Shown piece after piece: positions 7,514 through 15,246 of a stretch of 55,124 nt of DNA (position 1 is the first letter of the stretch; each line of letters starts with the position of its first letter). Source of the stretch: a virus; IMG/VR virus record IMGVR_UViG_3300021957_000047, positions 1 through 55,124 of that record. One strand, 5' to 3'. The notes under the pieces were generated by a model that did no database searches, had not been told where the DNA came from, and worked only from the letters and a program-made list of their open reading frames with translations. The translations under genes and the position numbers were made by a program.

Positions 7514-8191
7514 TTATAAATTTATAAAGTCTTCAGTCATCGGAAAGATTTTAGCAATTGCCTTTCCTATCTCACGTGCGAGTATAATATGCTCTTTCTG
7601 TGTACCGTTAGCGGAACGTAATTCTATGTAGTGAATCCAAGAGCGAATAGTACCATTTGCATAAAGAGTAGATACTGTGTTCCCTTCTGGGAGCACCGCA
7701 CGTGCCTGCTCTTTAGCAATGCCATTGTCAATTGCCCAGTTGTACGCAATTTTAGCTTCTTCTATAAGTCGCTCTTGTACTTGGTACCAACGATCCTGAA
7801 GACCACCTTCGTATTCATCAGACATGTCTAGTTCTATACTGTTTTGACGGTTCTTTGGATCTTGTAACCGTGCCTCTCTGAGTACAAAATTATTATCTTG
7901 GTCTTTAGGGTTAGCATATCTCTGTGAGAACTCTTGGAAAGAGAACGAGCGATGCCGTAGGAATTGACGTGCAATATCACGGGTCGTTTCTACTTCTAGT
8001 GTAGCAGATGCCATTTCGAATGGCGACCAATGTTTGTGTTTCATCAAATACTTTAGAAGACGTTCAGATGTTTCACTGTTGATCTGATTAGTTGGGTTTG
8101 ATACCCTTGCACAATACGCAATCAAATCTTGCACATTATCTAATCCAATGATATCGCACGGTTGCGTGTATCCTATAAGTCTCGCCTTCAT
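7514..8191 (-). CDS. thyX: Flavin-dependent thymidylate synthase
   Basis: Makes dTMP from dUMP using FAD and methylene-tetrahydrofolate. The 225-residue protein has the ThyX signature RHRSFSFQEFSQRY. The ATG at 8191 forms a TAATG overlap with the primase stop and has GGAG 9 bases upstream; the ATG at 8197 is too close to that site. With dCMP deaminase and dUTPase it forms a dUMP-to-dTMP route. T4 itself uses ThyA-type td, so this is a replacement seen in marine relatives. Confidence 0.95.
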   Translation of the reverse strand: MKARLIGYTQPCDIIGLDNVQDLIAYCARVSNPTNQINSETSERLLKYLMKHKHWSPFEMASATLEVETTRDIARQFLRHRSFSFQEFSQRYANPKDQDNNFVLREARLQDPKNRQNSIELDMSDEYEGGLQDRWYQVQERLIEEAKIAYNWAIDNGIAKEQARAVLPEGNTVSTLYANGTIRSWIHYIELRSANGTQKEHIILAREIGKAIAKIFPMTEDFINL

Positions 8192-9225
8192 TAGCATTTT
8201 CTCCAATAACTAAGTTGTAATTTGGCTTGTAAGCCATCATGTGTGTTCTGGTCTATGATCAGATGTAAATCCGCAGATGATATACCAGATAATATCATAT
8301 CGTTGATGTCTTTGTCAAGTATATTCGTGGGCCATATGCAAACTTTCTCCCCTCTCTCAATACACTTTTCCATACGTCTAACAATCTCTAAATTTCTAGG
8401 TTCGTTATCAAAGACAAACGTAGCATTATCTATACTCTCCAGACCAGCACCATTTCCATCTGCACCTGCCATAGCAACAGCGTTATCTAAGAAGAGACTA
8501 TCTATTGGTCCCTCTACTACATAGTAACGCTTCGTAAAGTTCACAGTGTTCAGACCAAAAATTTTGGGCATAGAATCCTCTAGCATAATCGTGATGTAAC
8601 GTATGCTTTCAGAGTCAAATGCTCTTCCTTGATATCCGAATACTGTCCCGTTCTGATCTATGAACGGTAGCACCAATCGAGGCTTGACTTGCTTCTCTGA
8701 CAACTTATCAGGCATCAGCGAATTTGTCCACGTCTCAAATTTTGGAGCGTAATATAATTTATATTGTTGAGATGCTGGGATCCTTCTTTTTTCAACATAT
8801 TTCTTGACTGGATGAGAAAAATTTAGACTAGACACTTTTTTAATTTGGAGTAGAGGACTACCCTTCTTAGTAAACTTTGGTCTACTAGTAGTAAGAGTAT
8901 CAAGAGGACTAACAATATCTTGCTTTGGTGGTTTTGTGCGATAGCCCTTCTCTAGAGCCATGTCTACTACATACTCATTGTGGAGGTTAGGGTCGATTGC
9001 TTTCAGGAAGTTACGCATGCCATGAGAGGCATTGCAATTGTGACAATAGAAGATAGCCGAGTTGTCCTTCTCAAGGATCCAACCACGTGCTTTCATCTTT
9101 GACTTTTGGGAATCACCACATATAGGACAACGAAAGTTCGCTCTGTATGGTGTTTGTGATTTGATTGTGAATCGTTCTAGCCTTGTTGACAAGATACCAG
9201 AATACTTCACGTCTACGAGATTCAT
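8191..9225 (-). CDS. gp61: DNA primase
   Basis: The 344-residue T4 gp61-like primase makes RNA primers with the gp41 helicase. It has an N-terminal zinc finger (CPICGD about residue 35, CHNC about 61) and a TOPRIM segment (VVEGPIDSLF, then the acidic VFDNEPRN). It is the first gene after a perfect consensus promoter and heads the thyX-nrdA-oxidase-nrdB-deaminase operon. Confidence 0.93.
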   Translation of the reverse strand: MNLVDVKYSGILSTRLERFTIKSQTPYRANFRCPICGDSQKSKMKARGWILEKDNSAIFYCHNCNASHGMRNFLKAIDPNLHNEYVVDMALEKGYRTKPPKQDIVSPLDTLTTSRPKFTKKGSPLLQIKKVSSLNFSHPVKKYVEKRRIPASQQYKLYYAPKFETWTNSLMPDKLSEKQVKPRLVLPFIDQNGTVFGYQGRAFDSESIRYITIMLEDSMPKIFGLNTVNFTKRYYVVEGPIDSLFLDNAVAMAGADGNGAGLESIDNATFVFDNEPRNLEIVRRMEKCIERGEKVCIWPTNILDKDINDMILSGISSADLHLIIDQNTHDGLQAKLQLSYWRKC

Positions 9226-9259
9226 ACTCTACTCCATAATATATTCAAACTGTATAGAG

Positions 9260-9288
9260 ATTATACTCTAAACAGGTACGGCTGTCAA
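9260..9288 (-). promoter_or_regulatory. Perfect sigma70 consensus promoter for the primase/RNR operon
   Basis: Minus-strand TTGACA (9288-9283), 17-base spacer, TATAAT (9265-9260), 35 bases before the gp61 ATG. All twelve positions match the sigma70 consensus, so host polymerase should read it without phage factors. Confidence 0.85.
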
Positions 9289-9291
9289 GTA

Positions 9292-9759
9292 CTAATTAGC
9301 AAGAACTTTTAGAATACCGCCCATCTGAAGTACTGTCGCAATGATAAATCCGACGACCCATGAGCCTCCCATGATCCACCATTTCCAGCGTTCTAGTATT
9401 GTAACACGACCAGATAGATTTTTCAACTCACTGCCTACTTCTTCATCCATCTTGTCAAGCTTTGCCATGATCTCATCATGATTACGGCGATGATTTTCTG
9501 CACTCTCATCTTTCATGTCAGTGATTCTTCTGTGCAGTAGTTCAGTTTCTTTCTCAGCAAGGCGCTTGCGCTCTGAGATATCTTCGGCAAGAGTTCCTAT
9601 ATTTTGCTCATGCACTGCCAAGATTTGAGATATACCACCTGAAGCATCTGCGATTTTATCAATAGCAGTGTCCAGACGACCAAGTAATCCTTGAATACTT
9701 GACACATCTCTTTTTAGTATTTCTACATCAGTTTTCACTGAACTTAGTCCATCAGTCAT
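9292..9759 (-). CDS. Coiled-coil membrane-anchored protein
   Basis: A 155-residue protein with long heptad-rich helices (about residues 5-120) and one C-terminal hydrophobic segment (WWIMGGSWVVGFIIATVL, about 126-146). It looks like a C-tail-anchored coiled coil. It is the last gene of the late cluster. A holin, spanin-like or tail-associated role is possible, but a single helix and absent lipobox do not decide. Confidence 0.65.
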   Translation of the reverse strand: MTDGLSSVKTDVEILKRDVSSIQGLLGRLDTAIDKIADASGGISQILAVHEQNIGTLAEDISERKRLAEKETELLHRRITDMKDESAENHRRNHDEIMAKLDKMDEEVGSELKNLSGRVTILERWKWWIMGGSWVVGFIIATVLQMGGILKVLAN

Positions 9760-9764
9760 AGTAC

Positions 9765-10295
9765 CTATTTACCTATAGTGTCCTTGAACCTCTTCAAAGG
9801 CTGCTGGTTATCTTTTTTATACTTTCGCATAGCCTTTTTTGTAAAACCTGGTTCTCCATCGGGTCCTACTCCAATACCTGCGATGTCTCCACCGCCTGCG
9901 CTGTTTGCGATTGCATCCTCAAACATATCATCGTAGTTCCGAGTTTCTTGAACTATAGACATATAGTCGATTAGTTTATCTTCTAACTGTTCTTCAGATA
10001 GAAAGTCTCCGTGCTTCTCAATCGCTTCATTCTCTTTGATGAGATATAGAGCGGCGGCATAAGAGGCAATTCTTGAACTGCCACCAGGTACCTTACCAAG
10101 AAGTCTCTTTAGTTTAGTAATCATCAAATCGAACTTGCCCCAAGCCTTACGCTCCTCTACAGTGCGTAACTCTCTAGCTTTCTTGAGTATATTCCCGTCT
10201 TCATCAATAATACCTAGCTTGTACGCATCCCACTCTTTGAATGGGGTTGCGAGTCTACGTATAAATTGATATACGAGAAATAAGTCAACAATCAT
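9765..10295 (-). CDS. Conserved T4-like marine phage protein, unknown function
   Basis: A 176-residue basic protein. The N-terminal half (FLVYQFIRRLATPFKEW) is hydrophobic-basic, followed by a KVPGGSS-containing helical region and a Gly-rich linker (SAGGGDIAGIGVGP, about residues 130-145) before a basic tail. Linkers of this kind recur in virion proteins of marine T4-like phages. It overlaps the preceding gene as ATGA. Probably virion-associated; the function is unknown. Confidence 0.65.
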   Translation of the reverse strand: MIVDLFLVYQFIRRLATPFKEWDAYKLGIIDEDGNILKKARELRTVEERKAWGKFDLMITKLKRLLGKVPGGSSRIASYAAALYLIKENEAIEKHGDFLSEEQLEDKLIDYMSIVQETRNYDDMFEDAIANSAGGGDIAGIGVGPDGEPGFTKKAMRKYKKDNQQPLKRFKDTIGK

Positions 10296-10666
10296 AGTTC
10301 TCTCAGTTCTTTTACTATATTAGCATCAAGCGGAATGCTCGATGTCTCTATTCTTTTTTCACCGTACTCTACAACATCTGGTAAGTAACCTTGGAATACC
10401 AGAAACGGTTTCAAGTACTTGTGATACTCTTCTAGTCTCAAAAACAACATAGGTGTTCCTGCAAGCCCAAAACAGTTATATATTACTATCATATGATTTA
10501 GAATCAGACGTACCTTCAATTCATCAAATTCCTCATATCTTCGAAACAATCTTTTCAGATATTGAAATCTTTTGAGATCATCATAAAATTCTTCCGTAGA
10601 AGCCGCCTTCTTCATATCATAATGCTTAGCCGCATATAACATAAATGTACTTTCATCTAACACCAT
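10292..10666 (-). CDS. Conserved small phage protein, unknown function
   Basis: 124 residues from the ATG at 10666. The first 18 residues of the longer frame overlap a hairpin and were dropped. It is helical, rich in Arg, Tyr and Phe (LKRFQYLKRLFRRYEEF), with no recognised motif. It is coupled to the next gene by ATGA overlap. Late by position. Confidence 0.6.
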   Translation of the reverse strand: MVLDESTFMLYAAKHYDMKKAASTEEFYDDLKRFQYLKRLFRRYEEFDELKVRLILNHMIVIYNCFGLAGTPMLFLRLEEYHKYLKPFLVFQGYLPDVVEYGEKRIETSSIPLDANIVKELREL

Positions 10667-10695
10667 ACTTTGTTCACCATTATTATTATAAATTT

Positions 10696-10721
10696 GATGA
10701 GGGCATGTTTCAGCCCTCATC
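10696..10721. terminator. Bidirectional hairpin between small structural genes
   Basis: A perfect 9-bp stem (10696-10704 with 10713-10721) and 8-base loop. On the plus strand a T-rich run follows; on the minus strand only AAATTTAT follows, so termination of the minus-strand genes is uncertain. Confidence 0.5.
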
Positions 10722-10723
10722 TT

Positions 10724-10731
10724 TATTTATT
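10724..10731 (-). promoter_or_regulatory. Weak late promoter box
   Basis: AATAAATA, one mismatch to the T4 late box TATAAATA, about 58 bases before the ATG at 10666 and overlapping the stop of the preceding gene. Confidence 0.3.
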
Positions 10732-11011
10732 AGCTGTCTGCAACGACTGCATCTTCATCACTAGCTGTACCAGTAGTACCAGTATCACCTGCTTGTGCAA
10801 CAGTTCTAGTCATAGCGACTAGTGTTTCAACACGCTTACGTCCAGAACCATACTCTTCGTATAAATTCCAACCGGTCGTCTTCAAACCTTTTGCTCTGTT
10901 AGCAGTAACACCAGCTTCTGTGGTATCGATGAAATAGCACTTTGCGTTGTCGCCAGCTGTCAAGTACTTCGGGATTGAAGCATCAACATCTGTATCTCCC
11001 CATAAAGCCAT
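10730..11011 (-). CDS. Small virion-type structural protein
   Basis: A 93-residue protein beginning MALWGDTDVD, a start shared by small conserved virion proteins of marine T4-like phages as I recall them. It includes PKYLTAGDNAKCYFIDT and a low-complexity Thr/Ala/Asp tail. Placement in the late cluster supports a structural role. No enzyme motif is visible. Confidence 0.6.
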   Translation of the reverse strand: MALWGDTDVDASIPKYLTAGDNAKCYFIDTTEAGVTANRAKGLKTTGWNLYEEYGSGRKRVETLVAMTRTVAQAGDTGTTGTASDEDAVVADS

Positions 11012-11012
11012 A

Positions 11013-11306
11013 TCAGTTCTCCTTGTTGTGTTTTTCGATTTCTTGCATCATAAACTCTTTAGTTCTTCTACGATCTAATTTCAAACCTATTTTACGTCCG
11101 TAAATGTCTAGCTCTGTTTTAGTCATTGCACTAAGGTCGGGAGTTTTCGACTTCTTCTTCGCCGGCTTCTTTGCCACTGTAGCTTTCGCTTTTTGGGGCT
11201 TGGAAGGGGCTTGGCGCTTTACTGGAGCAGGCTCCACAGCTTTCGTCTCAACAGTTGATACATTCGCTTCACTCATTCCAAACAATTTTTTAATCCAACC
11301 AATCAT
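11013..11306 (-). CDS. Lys/Ala-rich protein with a SAP-like C terminus
   Basis: 97 residues. Residues about 20-58 are a Lys-Ala-Pro-rich, disordered, histone-like linker. The C terminus (MTKTELDIYGRKIGLKLD then RRTKEFMMQEIEK) resembles SAP-type helix-turn-helix DNA-binding motifs. A basic virion protein that touches packaged DNA is plausible. The ribosome site AGGAGG lies just before the start. Confidence 0.6.
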   Translation of the reverse strand: MIGWIKKLFGMSEANVSTVETKAVEPAPVKRQAPSKPQKAKATVAKKPAKKKSKTPDLSAMTKTELDIYGRKIGLKLDRRRTKEFMMQEIEKHNKEN

Positions 11307-11315
11307 AATTTCCTC

Positions 11316-13154
11316 CTAAGAAATATACATATTTAATTCATAACGACCTTGGTCATAGTAAACTTGCATTTGCAATTTCTGCCTTACATCTTTACCATTC
11401 TTAGACAAGTTGATTGAGTAAGAGTTGGTCTTACCTTTACTTGGCTTACGAGGTCCCATTGCAACCTTACGGTCCCAGTCATCTTCATCAACTGCATAGC
11501 CACGCTTCTTAGCGACAGCGATTGCATGTTGAACCGCAGATGAAAACGTTTTGTGATATATAGTGTAATCTGAATTCTTTGCTTCGTTCAGTTTCGCTTC
11601 AGTCAGGTCTGCAACTGATTCTTCGCCTAACATCTTAGATGCTTGCTTCATACCTACAGTTTGAAACCTTCCAGATTCGTCTGTGATGCGAAACGAGAAC
11701 TTACCATTATCAAAGCCCACCATTACATCAAATTTCTTGTTACCTTTGCCACGTATACCAGTAGCAGAGATAGTGCCTTTAGCTTTGCCCTTCTGAATCT
11801 GTGGCGGTCTAGCCTCGTCAAGTTCCACTTCTTCACGAACAAATTGGCGTTTATCTAATTCAATACCACCAGATTTAACACCTCTTTGAATTACTGGAAT
11901 ACTTATTTTACTTGCATCCCCACGAGTTCCAATTTTAATTTTTCCAACAAATTTGTTTTGTCTTGAGGGAACTTCTGTATCAGTAATAAGACCGCCTAAT
12001 CTTTTGACAGCACCTCTGATTGCTTGAACGTGCAATTTAAAATCGTTTTTAATATCAGCAACTTCAGATGGTTTTGCATCAGATGGAGCGTCAGCAGTAA
12101 TTTTAATTGTATGAACATGTTGCAGTGCTTCGTCTAATTCAGTTTCTTCGTTCTGTCTCTTTAGAACAGCAGAAACTTGTGGATGATCAGATAGACCTTT
12201 CTTTAGCTTATCGATTGCTTTGACTGCACCAGTCATATTGCCACCAGCATATCTTTTGTCTGATGCAATACCGATTGCCATTTTGATTTCTCTTGGTGAG
12301 AATCTTTCATTTAGCCCCTCTAGTTCGGCAGATTCGTCTACAGAGGCATTAGGCTTTTTTACAGATTCGTCTTTTGACAACGCTTTAGAAATCGCTTTAC
12401 GGCGCTTGTGCAGATATTCATCTGACTCATCTTCGTCACCGTCATTATCGATATCTTTGTCTTTACGATCATCGAACTTCTTCTTGACCGCTTTAGGATT
12501 TACTGGATCGATTTCTTCTTTCTTAGCTTTAGGCTTGTATGAAGATGATACTGTGCTACAGGTACTTTCGTATGCTTCACTCAGACTCTTTTCAACGTCT
12601 GCGATAGTCTTACACGATTTATCACATCCGAGACTTTTCTTAGCGTAAGCAATAAGTTTAGCGTCCGGACCAGTCATTTCAACATCATCTCCACCAAACG
12701 AAGATGAACCGATCTTTTTCATCTTGATACCCGCTGGTGCTTTACCGGTGAATGACTTTACAGTAATAGTAGCTTCGTCTAACTCAGCTTCTTCCTTGAC
12801 TTCTTTCCAGCCCATCTGAAGATATGTCTTCAACTCTTGCTTGTTGACCATCTTCTCATCTTTACCGTCTTTGGCGATCTTGATGTTACGCACTTCTTCT
12901 AACGCTTCAATCTCTTCTTTGACAGAAGCCATAGCTTCGCCTTGAGATTTGTCGCCCTTACGTGCAGGTGCTTTCTTATCGGCAGTTACTTTTTCTTCTT
13001 CGCCAGAAATATCTTGTGGCTTAGTATCACCATCAGAACGATCTGACTTACGAGAAGCAGGTGCTTCTTGCATGTGTTGCAATTTGTTGATTGTCCTGCT
13101 AATAGCATCAGCGAAACCTTCTGGTAATGGTGCTATCTCTTTCTTATAGTTCAT
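11316..13154 (-). CDS. Predicted virion cargo polyprotein with repeated LDE/A sites
   Basis: A 612-residue, highly charged protein. Sites of the prohead-protease type (hydrophobic-x-Glu followed by Ala) occur after E30, E127, E193, E342, E447, E519 and E524, with ELDEA three times. They separate blocks: a DxDNDGDE calcium-loop-like stretch (about 234-245), a FSPREIKMA block (285-338), a 343-447 block and two C-terminal blocks. I infer that gp21-like protease cuts it during head maturation to leave small internal proteins. No catalytic domain is recognised. It follows the small DUF6321-like gene. Confidence 0.65.
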   Translation of the reverse strand: MNYKKEIAPLPEGFADAISRTINKLQHMQEAPASRKSDRSDGDTKPQDISGEEEKVTADKKAPARKGDKSQGEAMASVKEEIEALEEVRNIKIAKDGKDEKMVNKQELKTYLQMGWKEVKEEAELDEATITVKSFTGKAPAGIKMKKIGSSSFGGDDVEMTGPDAKLIAYAKKSLGCDKSCKTIADVEKSLSEAYESTCSTVSSSYKPKAKKEEIDPVNPKAVKKKFDDRKDKDIDNDGDEDESDEYLHKRRKAISKALSKDESVKKPNASVDESAELEGLNERFSPREIKMAIGIASDKRYAGGNMTGAVKAIDKLKKGLSDHPQVSAVLKRQNEETELDEALQHVHTIKITADAPSDAKPSEVADIKNDFKLHVQAIRGAVKRLGGLITDTEVPSRQNKFVGKIKIGTRGDASKISIPVIQRGVKSGGIELDKRQFVREEVELDEARPPQIQKGKAKGTISATGIRGKGNKKFDVMVGFDNGKFSFRITDESGRFQTVGMKQASKMLGEESVADLTEAKLNEAKNSDYTIYHKTFSSAVQHAIAVAKKRGYAVDEDDWDRKVAMGPRKPSKGKTNSYSINLSKNGKDVRQKLQMQVYYDQGRYELNMYIS

Positions 13155-13179
13155 TGATTATCTCCCGAATATCTGTTAT

Positions 13180-13187
13180 TATTTATT
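13180..13187 (-). promoter_or_regulatory. Weak late promoter box
   Basis: AATAAATA, one mismatch to the late box TATAAATA, 26 bases before the ATG at 13154. Confidence 0.35.
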
Positions 13188-13542
13188 AGTTGTCTACTTT
13201 AGCACCAGCCCGCCATTGATAGCAAGACCAATATTTTGCTTTCCACTTAGGACCTGGATTATCACAGCCATGTCTTGCACGAAAACTTTTTCTTCTAGCA
13301 GGGTCGTCACGCTTGATCTCCATGTTAGGATCACCAAATGTTACTTTGACAACATTGCCTTTCTCGTTCTTTACGTATACGCCGAACTTACTCTTAGAGC
13401 CTGATGGCATTCTGAATGGGTCGTTTAGCGAAACTTTACGTCCCTGATACTCAGATGCTTCTGTAACTAAGTCATCATATATGTTGCATTCTTCACAGAA
13501 TGTATCTATATGTGTTGCTCTATGTGTTCTAAAAGTTTTCAT
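13186..13542 (-). CDS. DUF6321-like phage protein with protease-type site
   Basis: 118 residues. The N terminus MKTFRTH resembles the capsid-targeting leaders of nearby genes, and a prohead-protease-like site, LVTE/A, falls at about residues 25-29. The mature part is a basic domain (GRKVSLNDPFR, VYVKNEKGNVVKVTFG, RARHGCDNPGP, WSCYQW) that I recall as a widespread phage domain of unknown function. Two cysteines lie in the last 30 residues. It overlaps the next upstream gene by one base. Confidence 0.65.
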   Translation of the reverse strand: MKTFRTHRATHIDTFCEECNIYDDLVTEASEYQGRKVSLNDPFRMPSGSKSKFGVYVKNEKGNVVKVTFGDPNMEIKRDDPARRKSFRARHGCDNPGPKWKAKYWSCYQWRAGAKVDN

Positions 13543-13766
13543 TATTGCGTTCTCGCTTCGTAATATGATTTGTCTAACTCGCCAACCGCAGTCGGATTAT
13601 TGATCTTTCTGCACTTGATAAAAGTAGTGCGTAGTCTGCCATCTGGCATAGTATATGTCCTAACACCAGCGGCGACATTTCCAGGTGTGCGTGGATAGGT
13701 ATCTGATATCGTTGCTGTGTTATCAAATTCCCATGAAGGATTATTCGGTACTGCAATCCAAGCCAT
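13542..13766 (-). CDS. Small virion-type protein
   Basis: A 74-residue protein beginning MAWIAVPNNPSWEFDN, rich in Thr, Asn and Tyr, probably beta-structured. It shares a base with both neighbours (TAATG-type overlaps). Found in the late cargo cluster; function unknown. Confidence 0.65.
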   Translation of the reverse strand: MAWIAVPNNPSWEFDNTATISDTYPRTPGNVAAGVRTYTMPDGRLRTTFIKCRKINNPTAVGELDKSYYEARTQ

Positions 13767-13999
13767 TACTCTTCTCCGTCTTTGTTCATCATGTAACGAT
13801 GTGCAGAGTTTAGATAGTCGGCAGCCTTAGTGATCTTGTTCTGTACCCACTCTGGCAGATTGTCATCGTCACCAAACATCTTGATCATATGATCTGCATC
13901 AGCAATAACACCACGTAGTTGGGTCTTAGCCATACCACCTTCGTTATCGTATTCGCCTGGGTCTTTTGCTTCTGCAATATGTTCTACAAAACTTTTCAT
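13766..13999 (-). CDS. Internal head protein with capsid-targeting leader
   Basis: A 77-residue protein whose first 11 residues, MKSFVEHIAEA, closely follow the T4 internal-protein capsid-targeting sequence MKTYQEFIAEA, with the expected cut between E10 and A11. The mature part contains EYDNEGGMAKTQLR and DDDNLPEWVQNKITKA, a helical domain recurrent in marine phages. I infer it is packaged in the head and injected with the DNA. Confidence 0.7.
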   Translation of the reverse strand: MKSFVEHIAEAKDPGEYDNEGGMAKTQLRGVIADADHMIKMFGDDDNLPEWVQNKITKAADYLNSAHRYMMNKDGEE

Positions 14000-14004
14000 G
14001 TTAC

Positions 14005-14325
14005 CTATCTCTTCTTAGCCATTGTTATCTTACGTTTGTAAGGACTCTTCTTCATCTCTTCTTCAGCGTCTTTGATTGCTTGTAGCTTTGCGACTACAGC
14101 ACCAGCTCCCGACTTGTCTAAGAGTAGACTGTATGCGATATCAAAATCATTTCTACTCGCACGTTTACCTACATCGGTCAACTGTCTCGCAACACTATTT
14201 CTTAGTTGAGATAGAAGCATAGAACCAAACCCCGGCACCATTACTTCTGGATCTTCGGGATTATCTATAGTATTCTGACTCTTCATCATAATACTTTCAG
14301 ACATATGTTCTACAAACGATTTCAT
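14005..14325 (-). CDS. Internal head protein with capsid-targeting leader
   Basis: 106 residues. The leader MKSFVEHMSES is nearly the same as that of the downstream neighbour, with a predicted cut after E10. The mature part is helical, ends in a very basic tail (KRKITMAKKR) and has no recognised catalytic motif. The near-identical leaders of two adjacent genes suggest duplication or exchange of the signal. Confidence 0.65.
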   Translation of the reverse strand: MKSFVEHMSESIMMKSQNTIDNPEDPEVMVPGFGSMLLSQLRNSVARQLTDVGKRASRNDFDIAYSLLLDKSGAGAVVAKLQAIKDAEEEMKKSPYKRKITMAKKR

Positions 14326-14334
14326 CTTAGCCTC

Positions 14335-15207
14335 TTATCCAAACATCTTTCTTAGTGTAGTTGGTCCAGCAACGCCGTCTGCTAACAAACCGTTAGAAGC
14401 TTGAAACTGCTTCACTGCACGTTTTGTACCTGGGCCATAAATACCATCGTCACCTAATCCTAGGTGTTGCTGAATTGCCTTTACTGTTTCTCCACGTGAA
14501 CCTATTGAGCAAACTTCATCTAAGTTTACATCTGATTTAGGCGCAGGTACAGATAGTTCTACTTCACCGCCCATGATAGCAATAGCTTTCTCATAGCGTG
14601 ATGTTCTATCTTCTAGACCAATAGTACCGCCATTGATCTTCTTAGTCATTGCAACAATATCGCCTTTATCAGCAATCTTGTTCAACTTCGCTGTATCCCA
14701 GAACCAACATGCTGACTCAACAGCACCCTTTTCTGTTGCTACGTATTCTACTGCTTCTTCGGCAGTCAGGTCTACAGTCTTACCAAATGCTGTGTAGTTA
14801 TTACGACCAGTAAGTTGCTTCAAGCCACGACCACGAAATAACCATCCGTCACCGTCATTTACGTTGCCCATTGCACCACGCTTAGTACGATACTCATCTT
14901 GATAAACGTAGTTCGCAATCATCTCTGGATTACGAGCATACTCAGATGCATCACGCTTCTTTTTACCTGTACCAAAGTAACGACCAAACACTGCATTCAG
15001 TGCTTTCTCGCTGTAGTTCAAGTTCTCTTCAAGTCTCTTGAAGTCTGCGCTTTCGTGGGCGCACTGTGCAATAAATCCAGCGATACGCTCAGGAGTATCG
15101 ATTTCATATTTTGGCATGATCTCTTCAAGTGCCTCAAACCATTCATCGGCTTTTGGATTGTTGTTGATCATTGCACTTAGCATTTCTTTAGTCAGTGGAA
15201 AACTCAT
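14335..15207 (-). CDS. Endolysin: GH19 chitinase-like domain plus peptidoglycan-binding domain
   Basis: A 290-residue lysis enzyme. Residues 1-210 form a GH19-type muramidase/chitinase fold with AQCAHES (catalytic Glu of the first motif), GRGLKQLTGRNNY and a Trp-rich WFW segment. Residues about 225-290 form a peptidoglycan-binding domain (IQQHLGLGDDGIYGPGT, then GVAGPTTLRKMFG). There is no signal peptide, so a holin would be needed. A late box lies 22 bases upstream of its start. T4 uses a different lysozyme (gpE). Confidence 0.9.
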   Translation of the reverse strand: MSFPLTKEMLSAMINNNPKADEWFEALEEIMPKYEIDTPERIAGFIAQCAHESADFKRLEENLNYSEKALNAVFGRYFGTGKKKRDASEYARNPEMIANYVYQDEYRTKRGAMGNVNDGDGWLFRGRGLKQLTGRNNYTAFGKTVDLTAEEAVEYVATEKGAVESACWFWDTAKLNKIADKGDIVAMTKKINGGTIGLEDRTSRYEKAIAIMGGEVELSVPAPKSDVNLDEVCSIGSRGETVKAIQQHLGLGDDGIYGPGTKRAVKQFQASNGLLADGVAGPTTLRKMFG

Positions 15208-15228
15208 AATTTTATCTCCTATATTCTA

Positions 15229-15236
15229 TATTTATC
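15229..15236 (-). promoter_or_regulatory. Late promoter box for endolysin
   Basis: GATAAATA, one mismatch to TATAAATA, 22 bases before the endolysin ATG at 15207. Confidence 0.5.
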
Positions 15237-15246
15237 TGCTCACTGG

